NCBI GenBank assembly: GCA_030035585.1 | Contig: CM057471.1 | Span: 98,544,819 to 98,608,818 of the forward strand | Direction of reading: 5' to 3' | Length of the DNA: 64,000 nucleotides | DNA from: Dugong dugon | Taxonomy: Eukaryota; Chordata; Mammalia; Sirenia; Dugongidae | Shown: positions 1 through 11,735 of the stretch, in pieces | Numbering within the stretch: position 1 is the stretch's first letter | Layout: every line of letters starts with the position of its first letter | Made by a program: the position numbers and the translations under genes | Notes under the pieces: generated by a model | Database searches by the model: none | What the model was told of the DNA's origin: nothing | The model's input: only the letters and a program-made list of their open reading frames with translations

Positions 1-529
1 AACTGATCATGGGGATGGTACAGAACTGTATGTATGTATGTATATGTTTAACAGTTATTGTAGGATCTTGATCAAGTAGATAATTTATAAATGCTTTTGA
101 TGATAATAATTTACACGTTGATTTTTAGTTTATGTAAAAAATTCCAATCACTTATGTAATGTTTAGTTACTAAGGCAAGCAGTATTCTTAATATTTCTTA
201 TTTTTGTCCAGGAATACTTGTGTAACACACACATAAGCGGGCAAAACCCCAGAAAAAAAAATCTTGGGGAGTCTGGAAGACAGGCGATGATTTAAGCAGG
301 AATAAGAACTGAAGTGTAGCTTTGGGAGGGTAACTGTGCAGAGCAGAAAAAAGCAATCAAATTTGCCGATCAAATGCCAAAGACGACATTGAGAGAGGAA
401 CATTTTCTCTTCTCACAAAAAAAGTCATTCAACTTAGGGCAAAAAATAATATGAGGGACAGAATTTTTCAAAGAACCAATGAAATACTCATACATATTTT
501 TTAACATTTCTTAAAAATGACCTTCTGAA

Positions 530-930
530 ATGATGTGTTTAAAGGATGATTACAGCCGCATTGTTTATAATAGCACAACATTGGAAGCAAAGTAAATACT
601 CATCAGGAGGGGATTCGTTAATTAAATTATGATCCATCTACACAATGGAATACCATGTAGCCATTAAAACTAAGGAAGATTTATATGAAAACTGCCCAAG
701 TGGAACAGCATGGTGCGAAGTTGTGTGATTAACCACCTGCACTGGGGTTAAGCCCAGCACGGAAATGGCGTGTACCTAAGAACTGCTCACAGCTGTGAGC
801 TGCCTCTGGGGTAGAAAGACGTGGTTGCTGAATGGGAGAGCGTGAGTTTCAATTTTCACTGTGCACTCTTTTTTACCTTTTGGATTTATATACTACTGCA
901 AAACAAAAAATTAAAATAAAGACAGCATGC
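530..930 (+). mobile_element. L1M-type LINE-1 3' fragment
   Basis: Matches the widespread L1 ORF2 3'-end/3'-UTR pattern: the 'intermittently viewed' block around CAATGGAATACCATGTAG (645-660) and the following text. It ends in an A-rich tail near 900-930. Heavily diverged, hence old. Confidence 0.7.
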
Positions 931-1154
931 TAAATAAAGATGACGTCAATGCCATTTTACCGTGGGAAGTCATAATCTTAGTGAAGTACAGTTAAGTTTC
1001 ACATACTACAGAAACTCTATTACTATTCTACCATCTGCTTTACTTTCTTTATTCCCATTCCCTGTCCCTTTTTTTTTTTTTTTTTTTTTTGCCTAATTAC
1101 CTCATTGGGATTAACTCAAAATACGCAATTGAGAAAACAAATAAACAAAAAAAT

Positions 1155-1420
1155 GTTGCTATTATTGCTAGTTGCTGTTGATTTGGCTCCAAACCATGGT
1201 GATCCGTGTACAGAAGAATGAAATGGTGCCCAGTCCTGCTCCATCTTCAGGATGGTTGCTATGCTCAAGTCCATTGTTGTAGCCACGGTAAATTTTGAAT
1301 GCTTTTCAATTTTGGGGACTCATCTTCCAGCGCTATATCGGACAATCTACCAGTGGCGTAGCTTCCAGTTTCATAGCAACACACAAGCTATCACAGTATG
1401 ACAAACTGACAGGTCATGGA
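1155..1420 (-). mobile_element. RTE-tailed non-autonomous element (decayed, internally deleted)
   Basis: The left part is the reverse of the RTE 3' tail (compare 13580-13720). The right part (1360-1420) matches the reverse of the 5' part of the longer element at 49428-50004. About 150 bp of the middle are missing. Confidence 0.6.
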
Positions 1421-2104
1421 AACAATAACAACAAAATACCCCCATAAAAAACAAAACATACAAAACAAAAACATAAATATTCTCAAAGTTGAGGAAAAAA
1501 TATACAGAAAACCCTCACATATATTAGATGATAGGGAAAGATTTTATAGTTAGGAAGGGATTCCTGTCTTGTCTCCATCAACACAGCTTTTTTTTTTTTT
1601 TAATTTTAAATTTTGTATTGAATGATTACAGGGAAGCAGGGATTGGGGAGAGGCAAGGGTGTAGGTGACAAACTTTGCCTGGTCCATAGCATAGCTATTC
1701 TTAGAAATAATGGAAATGAACTACCATATAAAGATGATTTCCCTAAAGCTAGTGATTTTATGTAAGGATGCAGTGGACATGCTTGCCCCAGGAGAGACAT
1801 ATTTATTATTTTTAATAGTGAAGCAGATTATTTTTTACCTTGGAAATAGAAGTTAGACAAGGAATAGCCACAGTTATAAGGGCTTTATGATACTGACTGT
1901 GTCATTTGTCTTGGTGGTTTAAAATTTTTTAATATGTAAATAAAGATGTTTTTAGGTGAAGTTGAACCTAGATGAAAGAAGATAGCCTAAAGAGTAGCGA
2001 GTTTTCACTAAAAATGGTCTTTTTTGAATGATACTGATGATAATGATGTTGGTGGTGATGACGATGACAATGGTTATTAGATGAAGATTAGATGAGATGG
2101 TGAT
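1421..2104. other. unassigned AT-rich sequence
   Basis: No gene or repeat family recognised. Contains a T-run (1590-1602) and an imperfect GAT/GGT trinucleotide-rich stretch at 2030-2110. Confidence 0.5.
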
Positions 2105-2269
2105 GATGCTCTCATTTATTGAGTGTCTATTATGTGCCAGGCACTGTGCAAAGTACTTATATTATTTCATTCAGTTCTCACAACAATCCTGTAAGACAGG
2201 AATTATCTCCGTTTACTAGATGAGAAGAAAGGCTCAAAGAGGTCAAGAAACTTTAAAAAGTTCACAGCT

Positions 2270-2270
<1 letters not shown>
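2105..2270 (-). repeat. MIR SINE (antisense)
   Basis: Carries the reverse-strand MIR core: ATTATGTGCCAGGCACTGTG near 2131-2150, then the CTCACAACAATCCTGT and GATGAGAAGAAAGGCTCA blocks. Its tRNA-like head is replaced by the adjoining TC microsatellite. Confidence 0.8.

Positions 2271-2272
<2 letters not shown>

Positions 2273-2344
<72 letters not shown>
2273..2344. repeat. (TC)36 perfect microsatellite
   Basis: 72 bp of uninterrupted TC units directly abutting the end of the MIR. Perfect arrays of this length are normally highly polymorphic. Confidence 0.98.
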
Positions 2345-2345
<1 letters not shown>

Positions 2346-2348
<3 letters not shown>

Positions 2349-3359
2349 AACAAGAGATGGGGCTAATGCTGATGTAAATCACACAACGTATGCCTGAAGT
2401 CAAGCAGATGCTATTCATGATACCCTTTCCCTTTTAACTAAAAATCTTTTCACCAGCCCTGAGTACTCTTCTTTGAAGCTGTAAATGTGGATACTCCAGA
2501 TGATTCCTTGTCAGCAGTTTTGGTAGCCAGGGGAAAAAAATGCATGTTTCCTTCATTTTGTTTATCCTCAGGAGGTCTAGCTGAAAACAAATGCCATATG
2601 GTTCTCTAAAGTAGTGGTTTCAAAGGGCTGGGATTTTTAGCTAATACTGGGGATGACAATAACCCACAAACTATCTCATCTTGCCACAGGGCATACAACA
2701 TCTGGGCATGCCAGTGTTACACACGTGAACATCACCAGGTCAGTACATCTTGGCTCAGGAGGCCTGAGAATTATCTCTCCATTGTCAAGTCCACCGAGGA
2801 GGAACCCCTTTGCTGCTGAGCAATGTGGTGATGCCACAGAGTTCCTCTTACTCTGTAGTTCTTGCATGACACAGGGCCTTTTGACCTCAATTATAGTATC
2901 AGGAGCCCGACTCTTAGGTTCTTGGACAAGTCTCCTAGTAAACTTGGGCAAGGATTAAGAACAGACAACAGCACCCAGAATATTTTCTTAACTGCATCAA
3001 CCGCTGGAAAGAGGTAGATTTAAGGCATCAACTGATCAGTAATTTAACAAGACAAACTGCTTTTGTTCACCATCTAGAGAGTAATGAGGACTCTGGCTAG
3101 AGCTGGTGAATAGTGTCCATCAACAATCCACTTCAAGAAGTTCCTTGTAATCTTTATCTCCCTATTGATCATTTACTTGGGGATGATGATGTTTGGTGAT
3201 GCCCATTCAGGTGATTTACCTGTCCTTAAACTCACCTAAAGTAAATGTGACTCTGTAGTTACAAGGCAGTGGAGTTTGTATTGTAAAGAACAGATTTGAG
3301 CTGCTATTTTCATGGCAGAAATTTGAGACAGACCCCAGAGGACTTTCAGGCAGTTTGCA
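2346..3359. other. unassigned sequence
   Basis: No repeat family recognised. Open frames on both strands at 2653-2958 overlap each other, lack homology I recognise, and are not supported as genes. Confidence 0.5.
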
Positions 3360-3928
3360 ACAAAGCTACTACCATCAATTCTTTCTGCAATAGACTCTAT
3401 GGCAGATTGTCAAAGTGGCTGAAAGCATACCCCCGTATTATCTCACAGTTCTTAGGTCAGAAGTCTGGGCATGGTGTGTGACTGGGTTCTCTACTCAGGG
3501 TCTCACAGAGATAAAATTAAGATGTCAACCAGGCTGTGTTCACATCTGGAGCTTGAGGTCCTCTTCCAAGATCACATGGTTGTTGGCAGAATCCTGTTTT
3601 CTCACTGTCAGCCCGCAACTTCTCTCAGTTTCTAAAGACTGCTCAACTTCCTTGCCATGTGGCCTCCTCCTCTCCAAAGTCAATAAAGGAGATTCCTCCT
3701 TATTCCAAATCCCTCTTATATTTTAAATCTATTTCACTAGGGAGAGTCCAGTCTCTTTTAAGGACTCTCCTGATTAGGTCAGGCCCGTCCAGGATAATCT
3801 TCCTTCTTTAAGGCCAACTGTACCATCTAACTAACCTAATCATGGGAGTAACTATCCCTCCATATCCAGAGACTGTATAGCAAGGGGTTGAAATTTGGAG
3901 GGCTCTCTTACAATTCTACCAACCACAG
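3360..3928 (-). mobile_element. old MaLR/MLT-like LTR fragment (antisense)
   Basis: Reads like the reverse of mammalian MaLR-type LTRs: the ATTATCTCACAGTTCTTAGG block near 3437-3456, then GGTCTCACAGAGATAAAATT, CTTGCCATGTGGCCTCCTCC (about 3649-3668), and a terminal TACCAACCACA-like end. Family assignment is from pattern memory; divergence is high. Confidence 0.5.
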
Positions 3929-4030
3929 GATTGTTACGTTTAACTGAGATACATTTTGTCTGCTAAGACCTGTAAGGGTGAGGACAAATCCCTTTGGGGA
4001 AGAACATTCCTAAAAGGTGAGATTACTCAC

Positions 4031-6521
4031 AAACAGAGGTAGAACAACTAAATAAACCCATAACAAAAGCAGAGATTGAAAAGGTAATTAAAAAACTCCC
4101 AACAAAAGAAAAGCCCAGGCCCGATGGTTTCACTGGAGAATTCTACCAAACTTTCAGAGAAGAATTAACACCACTACTACTAAAGGTATTTCAGAGCATA
4201 GAAAAGGATGGAATACTCTCAAACTCATTCTATGAAGCTAGCATAACACGGATACCAAAACCAGGTAAAGACACCACAAAAAAAGAGAATTACAGACCAA
4301 TATCCCTCATGAACATTGATGCAAAAAACCTCAACAAAATTCTATCCAATAGAATTCAGGAATATATCAAACAAATAATTCACCATGATCAAGTGGGATT
4401 TATACCAGGTATGCAGGGATGGTTCAACATTAGAAAAACAATCAGTGTAATCCATCACATAAATAAAACAAAAGCAAGAACCACATGATCTTATCAATCG
4501 ATGCAGAAAAGGCATTGGACAAAGTCCAATACCCATTCATGATAAAAACTCTCAACAAAATAGGAATAGAAGGGAAATTCCTCAATATAATTAAGGGCGT
4601 TTATACAGAGCCAACAGCCAACATCATCCTAAATGGAGAGACTTTGAAAGCATTCCCCTTGAGAACGGGAACCAGACAAGGATGCCTTTATCACCACTCT
4701 TATTCAACATTGTACTGGAGGTCCTAGCCAGAGCAATTAGGCCAGAAAAAGAAATAAAGCCCACCCATATTGGTAGGGAAGAAGTCAAAGTATCTCTATG
4801 TGCAGATGATATGAGGTTATACACAGAAAACCCCAAAGAATCCACAAGAAAACTACTGGAACTAATAGAAGATTTCAGCAAAGTTTCAGGATACAAGATA
4901 AACATACAAAAATCAGTTAGATTCCTTTACAGCAACAAAGTGAACCTCGAAGAAGAAATCACCAAATCAATACCATTTACAATAGCTCCCAAGAAGATAA
5001 AATAGGAATAAATCTAACCAGAGACGTAAAAGATCTATACAAGGAAAACTACAATATACTACAGCAAGAAACCAAAAGAGACCAGCATAAGCAGAAAAAC
5101 ACACCATTCTCATGGATAGGAAGACTCAACATTGTAAAAATGTCAGTTCTAACCAGAGTGATCTACAGATACAATACAATCTGGATCCAAATTCCACTGG
5201 CATTTTTTAATGAGATGGAGAAACAAATCACCAACTTCATATGGAAAGGGAAGAGGCCCCGAATAAATAAAGCATTACTCAAGAAGAAGAACAAAGTGGG
5301 AGGCCTCACACTACCTGATTTTAGAGCCTATTATACCACCACGGTAGTCAAAACAGCCTGGTACTGGTACAACAACAGATACATAGACCAATGGAACAGA
5401 ATTGAGAATCCAGACATAAATTCATCCACCTATGAGCAGCTGATATTTGACTAAGGCCCAAAGTCTGTTAATTGGGGAAAAGATAGTCTCTTTAACAAAT
5501 GGTGCTGGCATAACTGGATATCCATCTGCAAAAAACTGAAACAAGACCCATACCTCACACCATGCACAAAAACTAACTCAAAATGGATCAAAGACTTAAA
5601 TATAAAATCGAAAACAACAAAGATCATGGAAGAAAAAATAGGGACAATGCTAGGAGCCCTAATACATGGCATAAACACAATAAGAACCATAAGTAACAAT
5701 GCACAAGCACCAGAAGAGAGACTAGATAAATGGGAGTTCCTAAAAATCAAACACTTCTGCTCAGCTAAAGACTTCAACAAAAGAGTCAAAAGACAACCTA
5801 CAGACTGGGGAAAAATTTTTGGCTACAACAAATCCAATCAGCGTCTAATCTCTAAAATCTACAACATACTGCAAAACCTCAGCAACAAAAAGACAAATAA
5901 CCCAATTAAAAAATGGGCAAAGTATATGAACAGGCACTTTGCTAAAGAAGATATTCAGGCGGCTAACATACACATGAAGACATGCTCACCACCATAGCTA
6001 TTAGAGAAATGCAGATCAAAACTACAATGAGATATCATCTGATCCCAACAAGGCTAGCATTAATTCAAAAAACACAAAATAATAAATGCTGGAGAGGTTG
6101 TGGAGAGACTGGAACACTGATACACTGCTGGTGGGAATGTAAAATGGTACAAGAACTTTGGAAATCAATTTAACACTTCCTTAAAAAGCTAGAAATAGAA
6201 GTACGATATGATCCAGCTATCCTGCTCCTTGGAATATATCTTAGAGAAATAAGAGCCGCCACACGAATAAATATATGTACACCCATGTTGGTTGCAGCAG
6301 TGTTCACAATAGCAAAAAGATGGAAACAGCCTAGGTGCCCATCAACGGATGAATGGATAAACAAATTATGGTATATCCACACAGTGGAATACTACACAAT
6401 GATAAAGAACAACGATGAAGCCGTGAAACATCTTATAACATGGGGGAAGCTGAAGGTCATTATGCTGAGTGAATTTAGTCAGTCACAGAAGAACAAATAT
6501 TGTGTAAGACCACTATTATAA
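4031..6521 (+). pseudogene. L1 ORF2 remnant (reverse transcriptase and C-terminal domain)
   Basis: The frame is broken into segments at 4485-4727, 4682-5005, 5140-5454, 5626-5997, 5982-6173 and 6285-6521, which switch frame. The RT catalytic box is seen as LCADDM (about 4797-4814), and the C-terminal cysteine-histidine motif (CX3CX7HX4C type, about 6090-6144) is recognisable. The stop near 6521 marks the end of ORF2. Frameshifts and stops make it non-functional. Confidence 0.9.
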
Positions 6522-7445
6522 GAACTCAAGAAAAGGTTTAAACACAGAAGAAAACATTCTTTGATGGTTATGAGGGTGAGGAGGAAGGGTGAGGGTTATT
6601 ACATTATAGTTATAATTATCTTAGGTGAAGGGAAGGACAGCACACACTACAGGGGAAGTCAGCACAACTGGACTAAGCCAAAGCTAAGAAGTTTCCTGAA
6701 TATAATCAAACACTTTGAGGGACAGAGTAGCAGGGGTAGGGGTCTGGGGACCATGCTTTCAGGGGACATCTAGGTCAACTGGCATAACAAAGCTTATTAA
6801 GAAAATGTTCTGCATCCTACTTAGGTGAGTGGCATCTGGGATTTAAAAGCTTGCAAGCAGCCATCTAAGATGCATCAATTGGTCCCAACCACCTGGAGTA
6901 AAGGAAAATGAAGAACACCAAAGACACAAGGAAAGTATTAGTCCAGGAGACAGAAAGGGCCACATAAACCAGAGACTTCAACAGCCTGAGACCAGAAGAA
7001 CTAGATGGTACCTGGCTACCACCAATGACTACCCTAACAAGGAACACAACAGAAAGTCCCAGATGGAGCAGGAGAAAGGTGGGGTGCAGAACTCAAATTC
7101 CAGTAAGAAGACCAGACTTAATGGTCTGAGACTGGAGGTACCCTGGAAAGCACAGCCCTCGGATTCTCTATCAGCCAGGAATTAAAACAATTTCCGAGGC
7201 AAACTCTTCAGAGAGGGGTTGGACTGGACTGTGGGACATAAAGTGATACTCATAAGGAGTGTGCCTCTTAGCTAAATGGGCAGCTTCTGTCTGGAGGTGA
7301 GATGGGAAGGCAGAGAGGGTTAGCAGCTGGTTGGATGGACATGGGGAATCAGGGGTGGAAAGGAGGAGTGTGCTGTCACTGTATGGGGAGAGCAGTTAGA
7401 GTCACATAACAAAGTATGTATAAATTTTTGTTTGGGAAAAAAGAA
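4031..7445 (+). mobile_element. 5'-truncated LINE-1 with target-site duplication
   Basis: About 3.4 kb of L1: the 3' half of ORF2, then a 3' UTR of about 0.9 kb and a short A-rich end. Flanked by 19-bp direct repeats, AAAAGGTGAGATTACTCAC at 4012-4030 and AAAAGGTGAATTTACTCAC at 7446-7464 (two mismatches). These prove a single retrotransposition event with 5' truncation. No trace of ORF1 or the endonuclease domain. Confidence 0.92.
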
Positions 7446-7464
7446 AAAAGGTGAATTTACTCAC

Positions 7465-7863
7465 CAGATAAATACTTGATTCTTTAGACAGGAAACTGGA
7501 ATTGAGAGAGTGGGATTTAGACGGATGGAAGAGACAATTTAGGCTCCTTCTGTTGGTTTTTGCTTTGAAAACCTTGAATGTCTAGGGGTTCACTCCTGCA
7601 TAGTGTTAGTTAGAGATGATTATTCTTGTTGGAGATAACCTGAGTACTGGGCAGAAAGAGCTCCGGGGTGGACCACAGGATAAAGGAGAGGGATCTTCAT
7701 TTTATAAGCCCGGAATAGATAAGATAGTGCCTTTTTTGTTTCTCTTTTGCTCTGCCCTCCCCTCGAGAAGTCTTTTTGAAGTTTTGCAGCCATGCAGCCA
7801 ATTATAGGGATAGGACACACATGGGTTAGAGTGTTAAAGGCAGAACAGCGATTCCTCGAAGCT
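7465..7863. other. unassigned spacer
   Basis: Unique-looking sequence between the L1 and the tRNA-Gly SINE; short open frames on both strands overlap and are not supported. Confidence 0.4.
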
Positions 7864-7874
7864 AGCATGGTGGT

Positions 7875-8229
7875 GTGAGGCAGTGGTGGTTCAGTGATAG
7901 AATTCTGACCTTTCTTGAAGGAAACCTGGGTTCGACTCCTGGCCAATGCAGCTCATGCGCAGCGAGCGACTACCCGTCTCTCATTGGAGGCTTGTGTGTT
8001 GCTGTGATGGCTGAACAGGTTTCAGCAGAGCTTCCAGACTAAGATGGATTAGGAAGAAAGGTCTGGGGCTCTACTTCTGAAAATCAGTTAATGAAAACCC
8101 TGTGGATCACAACAGTCTGATCACGGGGATGGCGCAGGACTGGGCAGGGTTTTATTCTGTTGTGTGTGGGGCCACGGTGAGTTGAGGGCCGTGGCAGCTA
8201 ATAACATCAGTGGCAGCTAATAACACAAC
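7875..8229 (+). mobile_element. tRNA-Gly-headed SINE with RTE-like 3' tail
   Basis: The 5' head resembles tRNA-Gly: A-box-like TGGTTCAGTGAT at 7887-7898 and an intact B box GGTTCGACTCC at 7929-7939. The body is shared with the copy at 63251-63588. The 3' end carries the RTE-type tail, with the terminal GGCAGCTAATAACA unit present twice (8191-8226). Perfect 11-bp target duplication AGCATGGTGGT at 7864-7874 and 8230-8240. Confidence 0.88.
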
Positions 8230-8240
8230 AGCATGGTGGT

Positions 8241-9044
8241 AGCAGACGTTTTCAGCAAAAAAACACCAAAGGGAATGTGAATCCCAGAGAGAGAACCAGG
8301 TGTGGGGCTGTGTGGCCCAGGCATCTTTTCTGACCAGCATAATCTCTCCCCAAATTTAACACAGTTCTGTCTAAAAAAGTGGAGTCTCCTGAACAGTCAT
8401 GCAGATAAGTATGCATTCTAGGTGAAAGTGAAACAATGTGGATTGTGCTGCAGTGCTGAGATATGCCACATTTCTTTGCATTCCTACCCCGACGCCCACG
8501 CCCACCCCCCAGCACCATCACAGTCGATTCCAGGTCACCAGATACACCGTCTATTCAGTGGCTTTAAAGTGAACGGTTTCCAGATGTGTTGCAGGTTCCC
8601 TAACCAGATAGTGTGGCGACTTCCTTCTGGTGATACCATTGCAATTTCCCCCACAAAAGACATCCTTTGTGGGAAAATAACCCTGGTGGTGCATGTGAAC
8701 AGCGTGAATTCCCGACACTTTCTACATCGGCCTTGACCCAGTGGTTAGGATAAGAGTCAGTCAGCAACTCTGTGCATATAATTGTGTAATCTGAACCCAT
8801 CTGGAAGCAGGTCAGGGACATTTTCTAACATCAAGCTTTCCTCTGGTAAACATTGCACAATGTGCTCTGGCATGTGTTCTGAACAGAGCTGAGGGCATTT
8901 GATGGAGCTCTGGTGGAAGGGCCCTTCCCTCCTCACGTCCTTCTCCTATTTGAAAGTTCCACTGGCTTCCCATCATCTTCATCAGTGTCTAACTTTTCTC
9001 ATTTGCTAGAACACTTCTCATTGTAATGTATAATCTAATAGAGC
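8241..9044. other. unassigned sequence
   Basis: No repeat family or gene recognised. The frames at 8252-8521 (minus) and 8422-8736 (plus) overlap and show no known domain. Confidence 0.45.
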
Positions 9045-9649
9045 TGTCTTAGGCTGGGTTCTCTAGAGAAGCAAAACCAGTAAAGTGTATAAATATATAC
9101 AGAGAGAGATTTATATCAAAGAAACAGCTCACACAATCGTAGAGGCTGGAATGCCCCAAGTCTGTGGATCAGGATAGAGGCTTCTCCCGATTCACGCAGC
9201 CACAGGGGCTGGAAAACCCAAGATCAGCAGGCAGAAAGCAGGGCTCTTGTTCACAAGCTGTGAATATCAACAAATCCCAAGATCAGCAGGCAAGACTACA
9301 AGGCTTCTCCTGATTCACATAGCTGCTGGGGCTGGCGAACCCAAGATCAGCAGGTCAGAGAGCAGGGCCCAGCTCACAGGCTGTGAAGACTGATGAATTC
9401 CAAAATCAGCAGATATGCTGATAGCCCAAGTCCCAAGAACCGGAAGTCAGATGAAGAGGAGGCAGATGCAGGATCCAGAGCAAGCAAAAAACCAGAATAT
9501 CTGCTTATATTCAGATGCAGGCCACACACCCAAGGAAACTGCGTTTCAACTGATTGGCTACTCACAGCAGATTCAACCACAGGAGTGATCACATATATAC
9601 ACCGAAAATTATGGCCCAGCCAACTTGACACACAATCTTAACCATCACA
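9045..9649 (-). mobile_element. solo LTR, ERVL/MLT2-like, with internal repeats
   Basis: Read on minus it begins TGTGATGGTTAAG and ends CCCAGCCTAAGACA, i.e. TG...CA termini. It has an AT-rich GTATAAATATATACAGAGAG box near 9084-9105. Flanks AGAGC (9040-9044) and AAAGC (9650-9654) agree at 4 of 5 bases. A unit containing AACCCAAGATCAGCAGG or a variant recurs three to four times between about 9210 and 9410. Confidence 0.7.
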
Positions 9650-9767
9650 AAAGCCCTTTAACAATGTTTTTAATCATTCGTCAAAATTTTTACAGCATGT
9701 GGTAAAAGTTATTTCAAGTAAAATATTTTATTTTATAAAGTGTATCTTCATAGATTATAAAATTTAT

Positions 9768-11222
9768 TTATTTTTTTTATTTTTTATTGTACTTTAGATG
9801 AAGTTTTACAGAACAAACTAGCTTCTCATTAAACAGTTAGTACGTATATTGTTTTAAGACATTGGTTAACAGCCCCATGACATGTCAGTACTCTCCCTTC
9901 TCAACCTTGGGTTCCCTATTACCAGCTTTCTTGTTCCCCACTACCTTCTAGTCCTTGCCCCTGAGCTGGTGTGCCCCTTTTGTCTCGTTTTGTCCTATGG
10001 GACTGTCTAATCTTTGGCTAAAAGGTGAACCTCCGGAGTGACTTCATTACTGGGCTAAAAGGGTGTCCGGGGGCCATACTCTCGGGGTTTCTCCAGTCTC
10101 TGTCAGGCCGGTAAGTCTGGTCTTTTTTTCTGAGTTAGAATTTTGTTCCACATTTTTCTCCAGCTCTGTCCGGAACCCTCTATTGTAATCCCTGTCAGAG
10201 CAGTCAGTGGTGGTAGCCGGGCACCTTCTAGTTGTACTGGACTCAGTCTGGTGGAGGCCGTGGTAGTTGTGGTCTATTAGTCCTTTGGACTAATTTTTGC
10301 CTTGTGTCTTTAGTTCTCTTCATTTTCCCTTGCTTCTGAAGGGGTGAGACCAGTGGAGTATCTTAGATGGCCGCTCACAATCTTTTAAGACCTCAGACGC
10401 TACTCACCAAAGTAGAACGTAAAACATTTTCTTTTTAAACTGTATTATGCCAATTGAGCTAGATGTTTCCTGAGACCATGGTCCCCACAGCCCTCAACCC
10501 AGTAATTCGGTCTCTAAGGGAGTTTGGATTTGTCCATGGAGCTTCCATGACCTTACCTTGAACAAGTTGTGCTGGCTTTCCCAGTATTGTGTACTGTCTT
10601 ACCCTTCACCAAAGTTAACACGTATCTATTGTCTATTTAGTATTTTTCCACTCCCACCCCTCCACTCCCTCATAACCATTAAAGATCATTTCTTTTTGTG
10701 TGTAAACCTTTTCATGGGTTTTTACAGTAGTGGTCTCATACAATATTTGTCCTTTTGTGACTAACTTATTTCACTCAGCATAATGCCCTCCATAATCCAT
10801 GTTGTGAGATGCTTCAAAGATTCATCATTGTTCTTCATTGTTGCATAGTATTCCATTGTGTGTATGTACCATAGTTTGTTTATCCATTCATCTGCTGATG
10901 GGCACTTAGGTTGTTTCCATCTTTTTGCTATTGTGAATAATGCTGCAATGAACATGGGTGTTCATATGTCTATTCGTGTGATGGCACTTATTTCTCTAGG
11001 ATATATTCCTAGGAGTCGGATTGCTGGATCATATGGTATGTCTATTTCTAGCTTTCTAAGGAAGTGCCATATCATTTTCCAAAATGGTTGTACCATTTTG
11101 CATTCTCACCAACAGTGCATAAGAGTTCCAATCTGCCCGCAGCCTCTCCAACATTTGTTATTTTCTGCTTTTTTGATTCATGCCAGTAATGCTGGGGTGA
11201 GATGGTATCTCATTCACACACT
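9768..11222 (-). mobile_element. 5'-truncated LINE-1 (antisense)
   Basis: Starts on plus with a T-rich poly(A) complement (about 9768-9786), then the 3' UTR reversed (9790-10760), then the end of ORF2 (10761-11220, reverse of the region at 6060-6520). The frame at 10761-10955 minus corresponds to the last ORF2 codons. Truncated at about 11222. Confidence 0.88.
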
Positions 11223-11251
11223 TTATTTTTGCAGAATCGTTTGAAAGTAAG

Positions 11252-11735
11252 TATCTTAGTCATCTAGTGCTGCCATAACAGAAATACCACAAGTGGATGG
11301 TTTTAACAAAGAGAAGTTTGTTTCCTCACAGTCAAAGTAGGCTAAAAGTCCAAATTCAGGGCATCAGCTCCAGGAAAGTCTATTTCTCTCTGTCGGCCTT
11401 CTTCTCTTCAGTGTTCCCCCAGACTAGGAGCTTCTCATTGCAGGGACCCCGGTCCAAAGGACGTGTTCTGCTCCAGGCACTGCTTTCTTGATGGTATGAG
11501 GTCCCCCTGTATCACTGCTCACTTCTGTCTTTTATATCTCAAGAGATTGCCTCAGGACACAATCCAGTTTTGTAGATCAGGCCCTGTCTTACTAACACAA
11601 CTGCCACCCATCCTCCCTCATTAACATCATAGAGGCAGGATTTACAACACATAGGGAAATCACATAGTACCAGGAATCATGGCCCAGCCAAACTGATATA
11701 CACATTTTTTGGGGGACATAATTCAATCCATGACA
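11252..11735 (-). mobile_element. 3' LTR of a MaLR-like LTR retrotransposon
   Basis: 484 bp; on minus it runs from TGTCATGGATTGAATTATG to a TTATGGCAGCACTAGATGAC end. Its first 255 bp (11254-11508) match 12679-12933 at all but 4 positions, identifying a pair of LTRs. Contains an AATCTCTTGAGATATAAAAG region that may hold the LTR promoter on minus. Confidence 0.85.

Noticed and set aside
7887..7939. tRNA-Gly-like sequence as a functional tRNA gene
   Set aside because: The A and B boxes belong to a SINE head that continues into an RTE-type tail and is flanked by a target duplication; the cloverleaf is not intact. The same holds for 63251.
9200..9410. Spaced repeats resembling a CRISPR array
   Set aside because: Only three to four imperfect units inside a retroviral LTR with TG...CA ends in a mammalian genome; spacers are not unique-length.
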